Shown: piece by piece, positions 33,484 through 45,727 of the stretch
Layout of the letters: every line of letters starts with the position of its first letter
How positions within the stretch are numbered: the first letter of the stretch is position 1
Source of the DNA: Rosellinia necatrix
Taxonomy: Eukaryota > Ascomycota > Sordariomycetes > Xylariales > Xylariaceae
Length of the DNA stretch: 64,000 nt
Direction: 5' to 3'
NCBI GenBank assembly: GCA_021209875.1
Contig: JAGYVD010000007.1
Location: forward strand, 1,426,001 to 1,490,000
Notes under the pieces: generated by a model
Databases searched by the model: none
Seen by the model: the letters and a program-made list of their open reading frames with translations, nothing else
Told to the model about the DNA's origin: nothing
Made by a program: the position numbers and the translations under genes

Positions 33484-35430
33484 AGCACTGTTTGCAAATA
33501 CGCGGAAGGTCTGGAAACGCTTTCGTCAGGCGGGAATTAATCGATCAAACGAACTATAGAAGGCGCGACACATGGTAGACGGCGGTATGGACTTCGGGTT
33601 TACACAGAACGCATTCATCACACGTGGCACGGGGTGCCTCGGACTTGCCGCGTATGACGGCGTGCATAGAAGGGGCGTTCGGGATGTCTTTTTATTCTCT
33701 TCGCACTTGGTTCTACTTGTCGAATGGGCGGGTTCCGTCCTGCATTTTGCATGCTGCCACAAGATGGTGGACTAGCGAGCGCGCAGGTTTACGATCATTT
33801 CAATGAAGGCGGCCCAATGTTGTTGGCCAAGGCCCCTTTCGCGATACCAGGGGTAAGCCACTGTTAGTGAAAACAATGGCGGTAAAGGTATTGTATTGTA
33901 TACACTACCAAGACGAGTAGCATACAAAACCACAAAACCACAAACCAGGGAAGGTTGGTGATAGGGGCTGTATAGAAACAAATAAGAGTTCAGATTGATA
34001 CTCCTCGGTCTATCAGTTGATACTAGATCATGTATATACATTGTGCTTATATTCGAACATAGCTTCTCGATTCTCAGTTAAAAATCTCGACGATGCCAAA
34101 TGGGTTATCGGGCTTACCAAGACGGTGTTGTGTGCACAGGACTGAATATGTGACACGGCATTCATTGCATTGGCTGTGCGTCAATGGTTGGTTGTTCTTG
34201 AAACATTTGGTAACATTAAATTCGCTAGCGCGTACTTTCTCCAGGCATATTTCCCTCCTGTATACATTGAGGAATTGCCGTATCCTGTTTTGTAGGTTCC
34301 ACTGATAGTAGGAACTCGGAGTATCCGGTGGCCTCGGGACGGAGTTGCGTAGAAGTATGAATACCAGTTTAACTAAGGGGGGTCTCCGAGTCAGAGATGA
34401 AGTGGGAATCGAGTGAGTGCTTTTGCGCGGAAAGAAATTTGCAAATAATATATTCCTGTTTGGTTCTCGAACTTATCCGACCGGCAAACCCCAGAGGCGC
34501 TGCTCCCTGTTTCATCTACCAGACCCAATTTCCGCGTATCCTGTGCGTGAGCAAGTGTCGCCGTGCCACCTGCGGGTCAACGGCCGGCGGACCTGCTTCC
34601 TTCCCAACGGACCCGAGAAAACTAGAATGCGCCCCCGCCCCCCCACTCCACCCCACCACCCCCGTTCGCCTTCACTAGAAACCCCCTAGACCCCCGCCTC
34701 CCGGCCTACAACAGAGAGCCCGTCGAAATTTAACTACTATAGACACGCTAAGCACAGCACCGCTGGGAGTGTTTAAAAAAAAAAAAAAAAGCAAATGAAG
34801 CAAGGAGGAAAAACTAAAAGCAAGAGCGGTGCTGCGGGTTAACAATATACACCTCGTAAGCCAAGACTAGATAAATCCACGGTGAAAGAGAAATTTCCGC
34901 TAAGAGCATCTATAGTCAAGACCGAGACCCCCGAGGTGCAGGCTCTGCGATGAGTCTGACCGTCGGAGAAGAGAAGAGTAATACCGGGGGATGGGGATAA
35001 AATGGAAGGAAAGACGGGGGTGCCCAAGAGGCAGGTATCAGGTGGGATGAGAAGCGCAAAAAGGATAGACCCATCCAAACGCCAATTAGCACCTGCGAAA
35101 CGCCATCTTTCGTGAGGGGGGAAGAGAGCCATCGGTTCAGTGGTTACCGACGATTATATGTCTTTATCGGCAGAATATATTGGGAAACCATCATTATTCA
35201 TGAACCAGCTCCGGAGCCGTCTTTGTTTGGGTTGGTGTGTTTTTTTTTTTCCTCTCGCCACTGACGAAAGCGGGGTGTTATCGGAAAAGAAAATATCCCA
35301 ACCCCTTTTTCTTGTTTTTACGTCCTTTTTCACCCAAGTTTGGTGGCCCCTCCATTTCAACGGTTTTTTTCGCGAGGCCCTGAACAAGTGTTATATTGCA
35401 CTTTGTTTTTTTTCTCCCTCGTTCTTCTCC
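33484..35430. other. Intergenic region between convergent genes
   Basis: Between the 3' ends of the DUF3405 gene and the four-pass membrane protein gene. Contains C-rich sequence (about 34630-34670), an A run near 34776 and T runs near 35240 and 35405. Small open frames show no motifs. No gene is recognised. Confidence 0.5.
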
Positions 35431-37007
35431 TTACTTCTTAAGTACCGCATCATAGATGCTGAAGATGCCGCTGATGGCAGCGCCGGCCAGGACGCCCTTG
35501 TAGCCGCCATAGACGGCAGAGTTAATGCGGGCAATGGAGGCGGCGTTGATCCAGCCACCGAAGGTGACGCCCTGGCCGTAGACCACGAAGGAGATGAGGG
35601 CCTTGACGATGCTGAAGGTCAGGGGGTCGACGACGGCCTCGGGCGTCGCCGTTGGCGTTGGGGCGCTGCGGCGCGTGACGACGCGACCGCCGCCGCTGCT
35701 AGCGTGGTGCGGGGCGGCAGTCAAGTTGACGAAGTACCCGGCGAGGCTGGGAAGGGCGGCGCTCGTGAAGGCCCAGAGCAAGGCGGGGGACCAGAAGGAG
35801 GCGGTGAGCAGCAGGAACATGTCGGGGACGAAGACGGGGTGGTCGCCGGTGCCGAGGAGAGGGATGGCCGGGATGGTGAAGGCGTAGCGGTCGGCGAGGA
35901 GCTCAGGGCGCAGGAAGTACATCTCGAAAGCGGAGACGGCGAGGAGCACGGCGCCGACGGTAGACAGGGTCTCGCGCGTGGCGCGCGTGGCCTCGGTGAT
36001 GCCTGACTCCCGGTACACGGCCGCGACGCGTGTCCGCACGGCGACGGCGGAGCGGTCGACGGCCTCGGCCACGTCGGCGGGCGTCGCGGGGAGGGGGATG
36101 CGGCTCGCTAGCGACAGCGCGCGTGACGGCGTGCGCGCGACGGCCGTTGACGTGCCACTGGGTTCCTGCTCCTCTTCGGAGCTCCTACGGAGAGAGAACA
36201 ACATTGTTAGCGGCCCGAGACGCACGGCCGGGGGAAAGGACGGGGGGACGGGACCTACTCGATAGGCACGACAGGCGCTATAGGCGCAATGGGGGCTGTA
36301 AGCTCTGTAGGCTCTGTAGGCTCTTCCACCTTGGTGGTGCGGCGTCTGGGGGCCTTAGCCTTCTCGACCGGCGCATCTACATCCTTCTTGATGGGCGAGC
36401 CGATGGTGCGGGCACGGCTCGCGTAGTAGGGGGCTAACTTGGGATCTAGCTGGAATGTAGCGGCGTTCTCGGCCAAGTACTCATCGAGGGCGAGTTCCAG
36501 CTCGACCTTCTTTAGCGAATCGAAACTATTTCCCCCCCACGAGCACGGGAATGTCAGCCACACACTCTGCGTGTTGTCTCGGATGTTGATGATGATATCA
36601 TGACGCGTGTGAGCTCTCGCGATAGTGCCCCCTCCCCCCTCTCCCCTTCGCCGCCGGCCCCCCCCCTTCCTCCCGCGCGATCGACCCGCATTCTCGGGAC
36701 TCGGGGGCGGAGGCGGCGCATCGACTAGTTATGCCATGCCATACTATGTCATGCTATGTCATGCTATACCATGACATGCTGTGCTATGCTATACTATGCC
36801 ATGCTATGCCATGCCATGTTTATCGCATATCGCGGCGGAGTAGTAGGACAAAACACCGCACGCGATCAAAACATACTTTGCGTGGTCTCGAAATGATTTA
36901 TGGGGGTGAATTGACTCTACTACTTACTGCTTTAAGCCCGTGTAATGCGCGAGCTCGGCCAGGTCGGTCTTACGTTGCCTCTGCAACCAGCTGTTTGCGC
37001 CCGACAT
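35431..37007 (-). CDS. Membrane protein with SAP-like N-terminus
   Basis: Three exons on the minus strand (37007-36928, 36525-36259, 36184-35431), 366 residues. The first exon encodes MSGANSWLQRQRKTDLAELAHYTGLK, which joins to FDSLKKVELELALDEYLAENA. Together they form a charged helical segment of the kind seen in fungal proteins with a SAP-like N-terminal module. A Pro/Thr/Glu-rich linker follows (about 75-115), then a region with about four hydrophobic segments (AVLLAVSAFEMYFL, PDMFLLLTASFWSPALLWAF, SIVKALISFVVYGQGVTF, and a last Gly/Ala-rich one). I do not recognise a named family or assign a function. The first intron is unusually long (402 nt) and holds a pentanucleotide satellite; the second is 74 nt. 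A 39-bp alternating GT/GC tract lies about 160 bp upstream of the start. Confidence 0.75.
36729..36818. repeat. CATGC/CTATG satellite inside an intron
   Basis: About 90 bp of imperfect five-base units (catgc, ctatg, ccatg) lie in the 402-nt first intron of the membrane protein gene. The intron's length appears to come largely from this expansion and flanking C-rich DNA. Confidence 0.8.
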
Positions 37008-37162
37008 CTCTCTTTTCGAGGGGGGGCCGATTGGGCTTTCGGAGGGGGAAAGTAATGTGGAACAAGAGGGCAGGATGTTCTTGACGGGTATCAAAACAGT
37101 CGCATACAGTTTGCGACCAAGATGGGATGAATTTGTATCGGCAGTGGGCGGGTTGGTGGTTG

Positions 37163-37201
37163 GCGCGCGCGCGTGTGTGTGTGTATGTATGCGTGCGCGT
37201 G
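37163..37201. repeat. Alternating purine-pyrimidine tract
   Basis: An uninterrupted 39-bp alternation, gcgcgcgcgcgtgtgtgtgt then gtatgtatgcgtgcgcgtg. Such sequence can adopt the Z-DNA form. It lies about 160-195 bp upstream of the membrane protein start codon. Confidence 0.8.
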
Positions 37202-37607
37202 GGAGTGTGCGTGGGAGTGTATATACGTATATATCTGGTGTACGTGGTATGGAAGTGGAAGTGGTGGTGTTGGTGATGGTGAATTGTTTTGGCTGTTGAT
37301 GAATGGGGGAAAGGCTGGGCTGGGGGTCGGAGTTGGATTGTTTATGTTTTCCTCTTGGAGAGCTTGATCTGCGGGCGCGCAGGTGGGATGCCGCTCGATC
37401 GGGCATGGCCCGTGGGTGGCTCATGGATGGGGATGGGGATGGATGGGTCCTGAACCTTTGGGGAAGGACTTCGTTAACCCTTAGGTTGGGTTAGGTTGGC
37501 TGATGCAGTGGGTATACACAACACAAGACGGGAACCGTTGGAGCTTCCCTCTAGGACAGGGCAACCTGGGTAGGCAAACCATGGTGGGGAAGTGCATCGT
37601 GCTATCA

Positions 37608-37681
37608 AATCGTGTTAATGAATCGTGTTAATGAATCGTGTTAATGAATCGTGTTAATGAATCGTGTTCTCGAATCGTGTT
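37608..37681. repeat. 13-bp tandem repeat, four full copies plus partials
   Basis: Four exact copies of aatcgtgttaatg followed by two truncated copies. Exact identity suggests a recent expansion. Confidence 0.9.
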
Positions 37682-38872
37682 GTCTCGTCTGTCCGGTATA
37701 ACAATCAATCGCCGCAATTTATCGCAATTTATTCGTGTATGGGGGCAGCCAGTACGCGATAGATGTGCGGTTTCATCGGCGGAGCACTTACAAAATCGCT
37801 AACGATATCACCATCTGGCTTTACCGATGAGTGGAATGCGTGGTGGACAACTCTAGCTTCTGACTCTGAACGAGACACCATACAACCCTTTCTATCAACA
37901 TTGATTAAACATCGAATGGATATAACCACACGCTATCTAATTGCCTACTTATCGGCGCGTCGGATTAGACCTACAGGTTGGTATGTTGGGAGTATTTGTT
38001 CGATATTCTCCTCCAAATTGCAATTATCTATGCAGTTACCTATTACTAGTACTACGTAAGGTGTCGAAAGAGAGCCCCTTGTCATAATGCTGAATTGGCG
38101 TGTGTAGCTAGTTTAATAGTACCTAGACAAATACTTGCCTACGTAGCAGGTAGTTAGTTGCATAGGTGGCTACCTAGGTACTTAGCTACGTGGCGTACAA
38201 AGTACACAAGTGCACACTTCTTCTGCATTGAAAATTTAGGAAGTAATACTAGGCGGCCGCTCGTGTACCTTTGCTTTTAGACCTCGCCGTTGAATGTTGC
38301 TTCTTTTAAATGGCACGTGAAAAAAGAAAAAAAAAATATAACAACCAAAACGGATTGTGGCATAGTCACAATAGTAATAGTATTTACCAATTTGTAGGAG
38401 TGTGTAATGGGGTAAACATGATGTAGCATTCCGTTATAGTACACGTATCCGATTATGTACGTCGTTTTTTTTTTTTTTTTTTTGTAGTCGGTTCTGGTTG
38501 GGTTGTGAACAAATAACTGGGTTTAATCTCGTTAGGCAAATAGGACATCATAATGCATATATATATATATATATATAATATATCTTTAGGTAGTTATCCA
38601 AATAAAGGAATACTAACCATCCCAGTCCACATCGCGGGACGACGACCAAACATGTGGAGCTTGGCAAGCATTTAGGCCTATCTTAACATCCGACTCGGTC
38701 ATAAACCACGACACGCACACACTGATTAGCACGTCTTTGAATGAGAGTAGATTGATCCATTACAGACTGCGGGTATCTATACAAACCGACATTGAAGAGC
38801 GCGCGGGGCTATGAAACGGCTTATGAGGCATGAGAGTTTCTGGCGTATCAACCGTCCGTAGTATCAGGCACC

Positions 38873-40150
38873 ATGTATTCAATTTGCCGTGTAAACACCG
38901 GCCCTTCGCGCGTTGCAATTAGCCGTATGCATGCTCCTCTTCGGCGGCTCGTGCCAAGTGGCTACATTGCGGCAGCTAAACTCCATGGCGCTGGTGGGAC
39001 TGATCCGAGACTCGCCCATCTGGGGAAGTGCATACACGACGAATATGCCCGCATAAGGGATCAATACGGTAAGAATGGAGCCGGTGTTCCGTGTTGGCCC
39101 CGATAGTTTTCTTCCCCAGCATCCCCGGCTAACAGTGCATCCCAGCAACACCCAGGCACCCAATCGTCCTGGCCCACGGATTGCTAGGCTTCGCCGAGCT
39201 CCACCTTACGCCGGGCTGGCTGCCGCCCGTCTCCTATTGGCGGGGGATCGCCGAGGCTCTCCGGGCGAACGGTGTCCATGTTATCACGACGACGGTCCCC
39301 CCGTCCGGGAGCATCGAGCAGCGCGCCGAGGAGCTTGCCCGCGGGATTGCCGAAGCCGCCAGTGGCCATCAAGTCAACGTCATAGCCCACAGCATGGGTG
39401 GACTTGACGCTAGGTACATGATATCCCACCTGCGCCCGGCCGATGTGAGGGTCCGTTCCCTGGTCACTGTCGCGTCCCCTCACCACGGGAGTTCGTTCGC
39501 TGATTTCTTATTGCGGGAAATCGGCGAGAACCGCTTGCCTGAAATCTACAGGCTTCTCGAGCGTGTCGGTATGAAAACAGGCGCTTTTGAGCAACTGACG
39601 TCCACATATATGGATAATGACTTCAATCCCCGAACCTCTGATGACCCCGAGGTCAGCTACTTCTCTTATGGCGCTAGTGAGTAATATCAATTCGATTATC
39701 CTTACGCATGAGTGTGATTGCATGGGGGATTCTTCCGGGCTGTTTCGTATCTCGGAATGCCTATCTCTATCTCCCGAAGTAATCCACCCCCCGCAGAGAG
39801 CACCATTACTGACCCTCAAATCTCCAAGTGACTGAACGTCCTCCACTACTCAGTCCGTTCCGGCAGTCTCACGGTGTCATATCTCGGGTTGAAGGGCCAA
39901 ATGACGGCCTTGTTAGTGTTGCGAGCTCGCAGTGGGGTTCGTATAAGGGCACACTGGTTGGCGTAAGCCACCTCGATCTAATTAATTGGACGAACCGTTG
40001 GAGGTGGATGCTACGAAGCCTTGTAGGGATAAAACCAGGGTATGTCGGACACCACTACCTCCTACGTACCATCGCTGACGGGGGTGTAGCTTCAATGCTA
40101 TTGCCTTTTATCTCGGGGTTGCGGATATGCTCGCGAAAGAGGGTTTCTAG
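38873..40150 (+). CDS. Alpha/beta-hydrolase, triacylglycerol lipase-like
   Basis: Four exons: 38873-39068, 39146-39676, 39829-40039, 40090-40150, giving 332 residues (introns 77, 152 and 50 nt). All joins are phase-consistent and supported by family sequence: Y-ATPRHPIVLAHGLLGF, GAS-MTERPPLLSPF, and KPG-FNAIAFYLGVADMLAKEGF. The likely oxyanion segment is AHGLLGF, the nucleophile elbow is A-H-S148-M-G-G, the acid is D268 in EGPNDGLVS, and the histidine is H290 in GVSHLDLINW. The set matches lipases related to bacterial EstA/LipA-type enzymes and their fungal homologues. No clear secretion signal is seen; the Arg-rich N-terminus could be a mitochondrial targeting sequence. Substrate unknown. 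Confidence 0.9.
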
Positions 40151-43100
40151 CCGGCACGATTGGGATCGCGCGCAGCCGCGGCGACCCCGAATAAGTCGGC
40201 GAAGAAGCCCCAATCAAATCGCCCCTTAACCTAGCAAGCTGCTCTAGCAATCCGGCGGGATGATCCGGCGCTTCGCGTATCTGTTGGCGGAGGAGGACCT
40301 TTTTTTCTAGTCCATAATTGCCATATGGCCCCTGGCACTTTATACTTTGCTGTATGTTCTTAGTATAAAGTCTTCTGGAATCCTGTTGAAGTGCCTTCAT
40401 CCTCCATACCGGCTCGGGTCATCATGACAAAAATATCTGGCACATCCATACCAGATGTGCCAGGGAATTCGTCGGCTTAGTTTGCTGCAGTATATGGCAT
40501 TTCGACGTCAATGAAGCTGTCCCCCTTTTTTTATTATCAAGCTCCTACTGCCGGTCGGCTCCATTGCCTCCCTCCAATAAGAGAGGGAGATGCCGAAAGT
40601 TTCGTGTGAATGGCCAGGACTGTTCAAATCGAAATCGCAGAGGTGCGTGTTCTCCACGGCAGAGTATGTCGTTGAGCATATATCTAACCCATAGAGGCGA
40701 CGTCTTTTAGTGGGACTGCTGTGTTCAACCCCCGTTGCGTCGGTTAAGGGGCATGCCGGGTCATCCCCCCTTTAGCCTGCCTCGCCAAACTATTCCAAGA
40801 GAGAAGAGGGCGGAGGACAAGAATCCATCTTGCTGGACTGAAATCAATATGTTCGAAAATTACGAGCGATCTTAACACTCGATCAAAAGGATAGACGACA
40901 AGAGCTTCTTAGGCATCGTCAAATGTTAAAGGATTGCTCCGAACGGGGCCACTAGTGACTTACCATCTGCGTGTGAGTAGGAATAAAGCGTCCATACCTC
41001 CGGCTGTTCCTTGCTATGTCGGTCCACCTATCTGGTGCTTTTACCTGACATGTAGGGAGGTAGAAACCGGTTGGGACCATCCAGTTTTGCTTCTGCCTGG
41101 GCGTTGGATGGGTTCTATATGTGCAGAAACTTGATCACTCTGTAACAAAAGCTGTCCGGCCCAAGATAAACCTGAATTGTTAATGGATCTTACATATGTA
41201 CCACTAGGATTGGTTACCGCTCATTAATGCGGACCCTGTCCGTTAATTTGATGTCCACTCAGCCGGGTTACGAAGGAACGATAACGACGTTCATTGCATG
41301 ATGTATGAAACCCAAGCTCCATGAAATATTCGCGGCCAACCTATCGCTAGAAAATGTAAGGTAATCCGGCGGGAGGGGTCCGTAGATGTGGATACAACTA
41401 CACTACCATGTCCGAGACTACGTGCGAGATGGGTCTGATAACATGGCCAGGGACGTTTCTATCACGACTCCCAGAAATTACTAGATATAAGCGGGTGACG
41501 TCTACAGCCGTCGGACGACCGGACTAGCGTATGCAATTCAACGAGGGCTCCCGTCGAAACCGATCCTCATCTGGGATATCGGGATCATGGGATCGCGGGG
41601 GTATTTCGGTGCTGGCGCAAGACTTGCCTTAGAGCTGATGTGTAGGTGAGGATTCGCCGCCATGAATCCTCTTGAGGAAAAAAAGAGGAGAGGTGTCGGT
41701 TAGTCTTATGCCGAAAGAGTGGTATGCATACGCAGTGTAGTTAGTGCTTAGGGGCCGCCCCGGGGTGAGGCAAGTCACTTACAGAGTAGATGGGAGATGG
41801 ATATCCATATGCGCATAGACGGCGCATGTATACGTGCCGATGTATCTATGTATTAATTGCAACATTATTGTAACTAGATAGTACTAGTGGGCAACGGTTA
41901 TTATCCTTTCGCCTTACTTTTCTCCTTGAATGATGATAAGAGTCACGTAAGTAACTCACGGCACCCCGCTGGCGACGGGGGGTCCGTGAATCTACGGGAA
42001 TCGATCTCCCGCTTTCGAATGATCTGACCAAGGGTCCGTTGGCACTCGGGTCGGTATGCTGATAGAGTGAGGATCCGGTCTGCGTATCATTCATCGAGGC
42101 TGGTTTCCTCACCCGTGTCTTACCCACTACGCTCGTTACCAATACAATTTAGGCGGGAGGCTATCAATCAATCCCCCCCTTGCGGCGAGGTGTGGATGGG
42201 CGCTGACTATTGGTGACCATCCCCGTTAAAGGCAGCCCTCGGGATGGCTTATAAAGAAACTTTCTGTGACATATCACATTGCCCCCATGGTTCGAGCTGC
42301 CTATTTGAAGTAGGTAGGTGAGCAACCCGCTCGGCGGTCACCGGGTGATGGGGGCAAGCCACACCTACAGCGAATTTTTCTCTCCTCATCACCTCCGATC
42401 GACGACGCAGAAAAAACCTTGGCAGAACTTCGCTCACATCATGTCGTGCCTATCCGCACACGCCGAGGGAGAGCTAGGGCAAGAGATATAATAACATCTC
42501 TATACTAACTAGCCTTGCCCACAAATCTCCAGTCTGCACTCAACACTGGGGCGCTGAAGGGGATGGGGGAGAAACATGGGCCTGGTCTAGAACGCCCCAT
42601 TGTGTTAAAAGTTGCATAACACCCCATGTAGCGATCTGGGTCGTCATGCAGTGTTAGTCTAAAACGGAACAGAGGTGGCCCGCCATTCTACTACACTACA
42701 TATACTTACCGTACATTGCATTACGGTAGGATTTGTACCGAATAAACACTCTTCCCGGTGAATGCATAGCAAAAGGGAAAAGAAAAAAAAGCCATACCTG
42801 GGAGATGATCGCCGGCCACCAACGGATGAATAGCAAGTCCCGAATGTTGGTGGGAAGGCGGAGGCGAGTCAGACTATGGAATATGCATGTAGATCGTAGA
42901 TAGTAGAACGGTATAGAAGGGTGACGGCCTATCGTAGCAAAAGACAACCGCAAAGGGGTGCCGAATCGCGCCGTCTTCCGCAAAGGGATATTTGGCCAAG
43001 CCCCAAATCCGACCGTAGACACACGGGCGCCCCGTGTATTTCACCTTATAGGTACTTCTTGTGTCGTTCCCCAAGGGGTTTTTAATTCGACAGCCTCTTC

Positions 43101-43609
43101 CCTCCCCCCCTGGCTATTAAAAACCGAGCTCGCGTTTATTATAGCGCCTTGTCCTAGCGTACCTTGGAGGTCCGGATTGCCGGATGGTGCGATGTTTTCG
43201 TTAGTACGTTCGTCCAGCAGAGCTCGAAGAATACCATTGTTGGCTGTACCCAAGGCGGAAGAAGCCTCTCCTTCGATGTGATGATCAGCTCGTCCAGTGT
43301 GGACACAGCGCTTTCCTCGGTCGCCGGGCGCTCGGAGACTCCACTGAGCTCACAGGAACACGACCATATGCTGAGCGGCTTAAGCACGGAACAAAGCTTT
43401 CGACCGGTTTCTCATCCTGTGACGTCGAGGCCCGGGCAGACACAGACGCTGTGGATCTTGAGTGAGTATAGTCGGGTTTGTTTTGTTCGCTACAACGCTT
43501 CATTAAGGAAAGCAACTCTCCTGTGTTATTCAAGGCTCCTCGTCCCTTCATCAAACCTCTATTCCGAAACCCCTCAACTGTCTCATCAGATCATTACTGA
43601 CCGTTAATA
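40151..43609. other. Intergenic region
   Basis: A 3.4-kb stretch with no recognised gene. Two perfect 10-bp-stem inverted repeats, bracketed by a further 9-bp complementary pair, lie at 40330-40465. A frame at 43164-43607 ends close to the next gene, with a plausible intron (donor GTGAGT near 43460, acceptor CAG near 43588), so part of it may be an upstream exon or leader of the 43610 gene. Confidence 0.45.
40330..40465. repeat. Nested inverted repeats
   Basis: Outer arms ccctggcac (40330-40338) and gtgccaggg (40457-40465) are exact complements. Inside, actttatact (40337-40346) pairs with agtataaagt (40362-40371), and ctggcacatc (40437-40446) pairs with gatgtgccag (40454-40463). The arms share bases, so the structures are alternatives. 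It could be a small non-autonomous transposon remnant or a folded RNA downstream of the lipase. Confidence 0.65.
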
Positions 43610-44203
43610 ATGAAAGTCTTCAAGGGGCAGCCGCAAGACCATCAGAGTACGCGAATCACAGAACTGTATATCGCCTTCGACGAAGATGAAGCGACAAATG
43701 TCACGATTCAACTGCGAGGAGAGTACCCAAACTTCAAGGTCCACGAGGAATGGAATCAGCCATTGCCGTGGATGAGGCCGAATTTCTACCGGCGACTAGC
43801 TGTGTCAACATTCGTAACGACCGGCAAGGAACTGAATATGCGAGTGCGAAATGCCATTCGGGACGTGCCGATGAACAATACAGAGCTGGACTACAGTTGT
43901 CAGAGTTGGGTAGGGGATGTCGGTAAGTGCCTTTTCTCCCGGGAATGTTGCTACTGATTCAACGCGTGCCCGGGCTTTTCTTTAGCGTCCTCTTCATCGT
44001 TATCGAGGAGCCGGGAGGCGCACCGTTGCAGCTCGCCGTCTCAGCTCGCCGTCTCAAGATCCAGCCTTAGTCCGGGGATGCCGACATTGCTGATCCCTAT
44101 CACAGTCACGGTGCTGCAGGACGCCAACCTCATCACAGCGGAGGAGGGCGATAATGCGCTTAATGGGATGGTTAATTACATTTGGCAGCCGCCATGGCGG
44201 TAG
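43610..44203 (+). CDS. Small conserved-looking hypothetical protein
   Basis: Two exons (43610-43922 and 44106-44203; 183-nt intron, donor GTAAGT, acceptor CACAG), 136 residues. The splice joins SCQSWVGDV to VTVLQDANLITAEEGDNALN. The layout of a Cys-Gln-Ser-Trp-Val-Gly-Asp stretch followed by a helix and an acidic Gly-Asp-x-Ala-Leu segment resembles small fungal hypothetical proteins of no known function, recalled from general pattern only. No signal peptide, membrane segment or enzyme motif is visible. An in-frame TGA lies just upstream of the ATG, supporting this start unless an upstream exon splices in after it. Function unknown. Confidence 0.55.
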
Positions 44204-45727
44204 CCGCAATGGGGATACTGTGGTTGAGACGAACGAGGCTGGTAGCATCTGGTCTAGGATGCAAGGCCACCTTGGCGGAATACCTTTGATGCAACTTGGC
44301 CAGGGACCTTATGGGAGCGAGCATCTGCCGGGAAGAGATGGCTTCGGTAGGGTTAGACGGAACGAGCTTGCCCAGCACAGGACGGACGGAACCCGAGACG
44401 TGCTTGCAGTAACAGCCAGCACTGCATCGGTTTTAAACGTCCGAGCGGAGGCGTGCAATGAGGGTTCCAGGAAAACGTACACTTAATATGGGCCATGCTG
44501 AAGGAGGCTGCAGACGATGCAGACGATGCAGACGATGCAGACGGTGCAGACGGTGCAGACGGTGCAGATGCTGCAGGCAAGGAAATGCGGTATAAACACG
44601 GTGTCATAGATAGAGAGAGGGGCCACGGATACGAAAAACAGGCGAGCTGGCAGGCCACTTATCTACTCGACACGAGCTGGGAGCAGTGGTACAAACGGTA
44701 CAAGTAGACGCTTCGTGGTGATGCGATGGCCATGGTGATGGCGATAGTCTCTTCTGTGATGGCGACGGGGCGGCGGCGGCGAGGACGGCCGATCAATGTC
44801 TATGTATGCCGCGTCGGACTCTGATGATCATAATATACGCGCATATTCCCCGCGAACCTTCGGGGTCAACGAAGTGATCAACTGGCGATTTTGGTTGAAT
44901 GTGGTAAAAGAGCGCAGAGGATAATCATGAAGTGGGCATGGATGCTTGATTGGGCTCCACCTTGCACTACATATAGTGCCATATGTATATACGTATGAGG
45001 GAGGCGATGGAGACGGGTAAGGGCGGTATGTCTCGTCTTGATGGCAGTTGACAGATCACTGCCCAGAAATGCCTAAGCAGGTAGGTAGGTACCTACCTGC
45101 CTCCCTGCCGCCTAGCAGTACTTATAGTTAGGCATGGGAAACGGGTTGACGATACCTCAGGTACTTACCTAGGTACTGTATTTAGGTAGGGGCTTCGAAC
45201 GAGTTCCCGCTTGTGGCTGTGGCTGTGGCGTGGCACCCGTCGCGTGTGGCTTACGCATAAACCCCGCCAAAACCCACGCGCTGGCCAACTGGATATAGAG
45301 AACTGTAACTGGAGGCGCCGGGTGCAACGGATGCGGATTTGGCGGTTGATAGGGGCTAAAACATGCGCTAGGCAGCTCCAGGCTACCCTGCCATACCAAT
45401 CGACCTGCTGAAGGCTACCTGCCCAGGCATGGAGGCGGCGGGCGGAGGTACATGCTTAACTTACGAAGTACATACGTAAGCCTTCTGGGTTGCGACAGAC
45501 AAAACAGCCCCGAAATCTCGAAGCAGAGGCACCGAGTATTCAACTCCAAAGAGACCACCTCGCCGTTCCTCCTCCCCTTTCCCTCCTTCCTCATTGCCAA
45601 CCACCACAACTCCATCGACTCAGCACAACAACCCGACCAGGGCGACTTCGGTTATCGATGGATAGGTAGTCTGCGAATCAACGGTTGGAAATACTCAAAC
45701 ACCACCGGCGGCGACGACACGGCCGTC
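44204..45727. other. Intergenic region
   Basis: Holds a 9-bp tandem array (44510-44572) and GGTA/TACC sequence (about 45080-45185). The right end is the KEX1 promoter and leader. No gene is recognised. Confidence 0.5.
44510..44572. repeat. 9-bp tandem repeat, seven copies
   Basis: Three copies of gcagacgat, three of gcagacggt and one gcagatgct, head to tail. One frame would read as Ala-Asp-Asp / Ala-Asp-Gly repeats, but no gene model includes it. Confidence 0.9.

Larger units (their letters stand above)
37008..38872. other. Divergent intergenic region
   Basis: Shared upstream region of the membrane protein gene (leftward) and the lipase gene (rightward). Holds the 39-bp alternating purine-pyrimidine tract, a 13-bp tandem array, GGTA/TACC sequence (about 38120-38195), a T run near 38466 and a TA run near 38556-38580. 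A 98-codon frame at 37763-38059 has no known motif. Confidence 0.5.

Noticed and set aside
37763..38059. 98-codon open frame upstream of the lipase
   Set aside because: No motif, poor context, and flanked by AT-rich repeats.
41990..42070. tRNA-like sequence (minus-strand stem cggga/tcccg around gatcgat)
   Set aside because: A T-arm-like hairpin exists but no matching acceptor stem or anticodon arm could be built.
43164..43607. Open frame just upstream of the small two-exon gene, as its first coding exon
   Set aside because: The donor near 43460 and acceptor near 43588 give a stop codon or the wrong frame when joined to the downstream coding sequence; a leader intron is possible instead.
44495..44707. 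Open frame with Asp-Asp-Ala / Asp-Gly-Ala repeats
   Set aside because: Largely a translation of the 9-bp tandem array; no splice link to the upstream gene was found.
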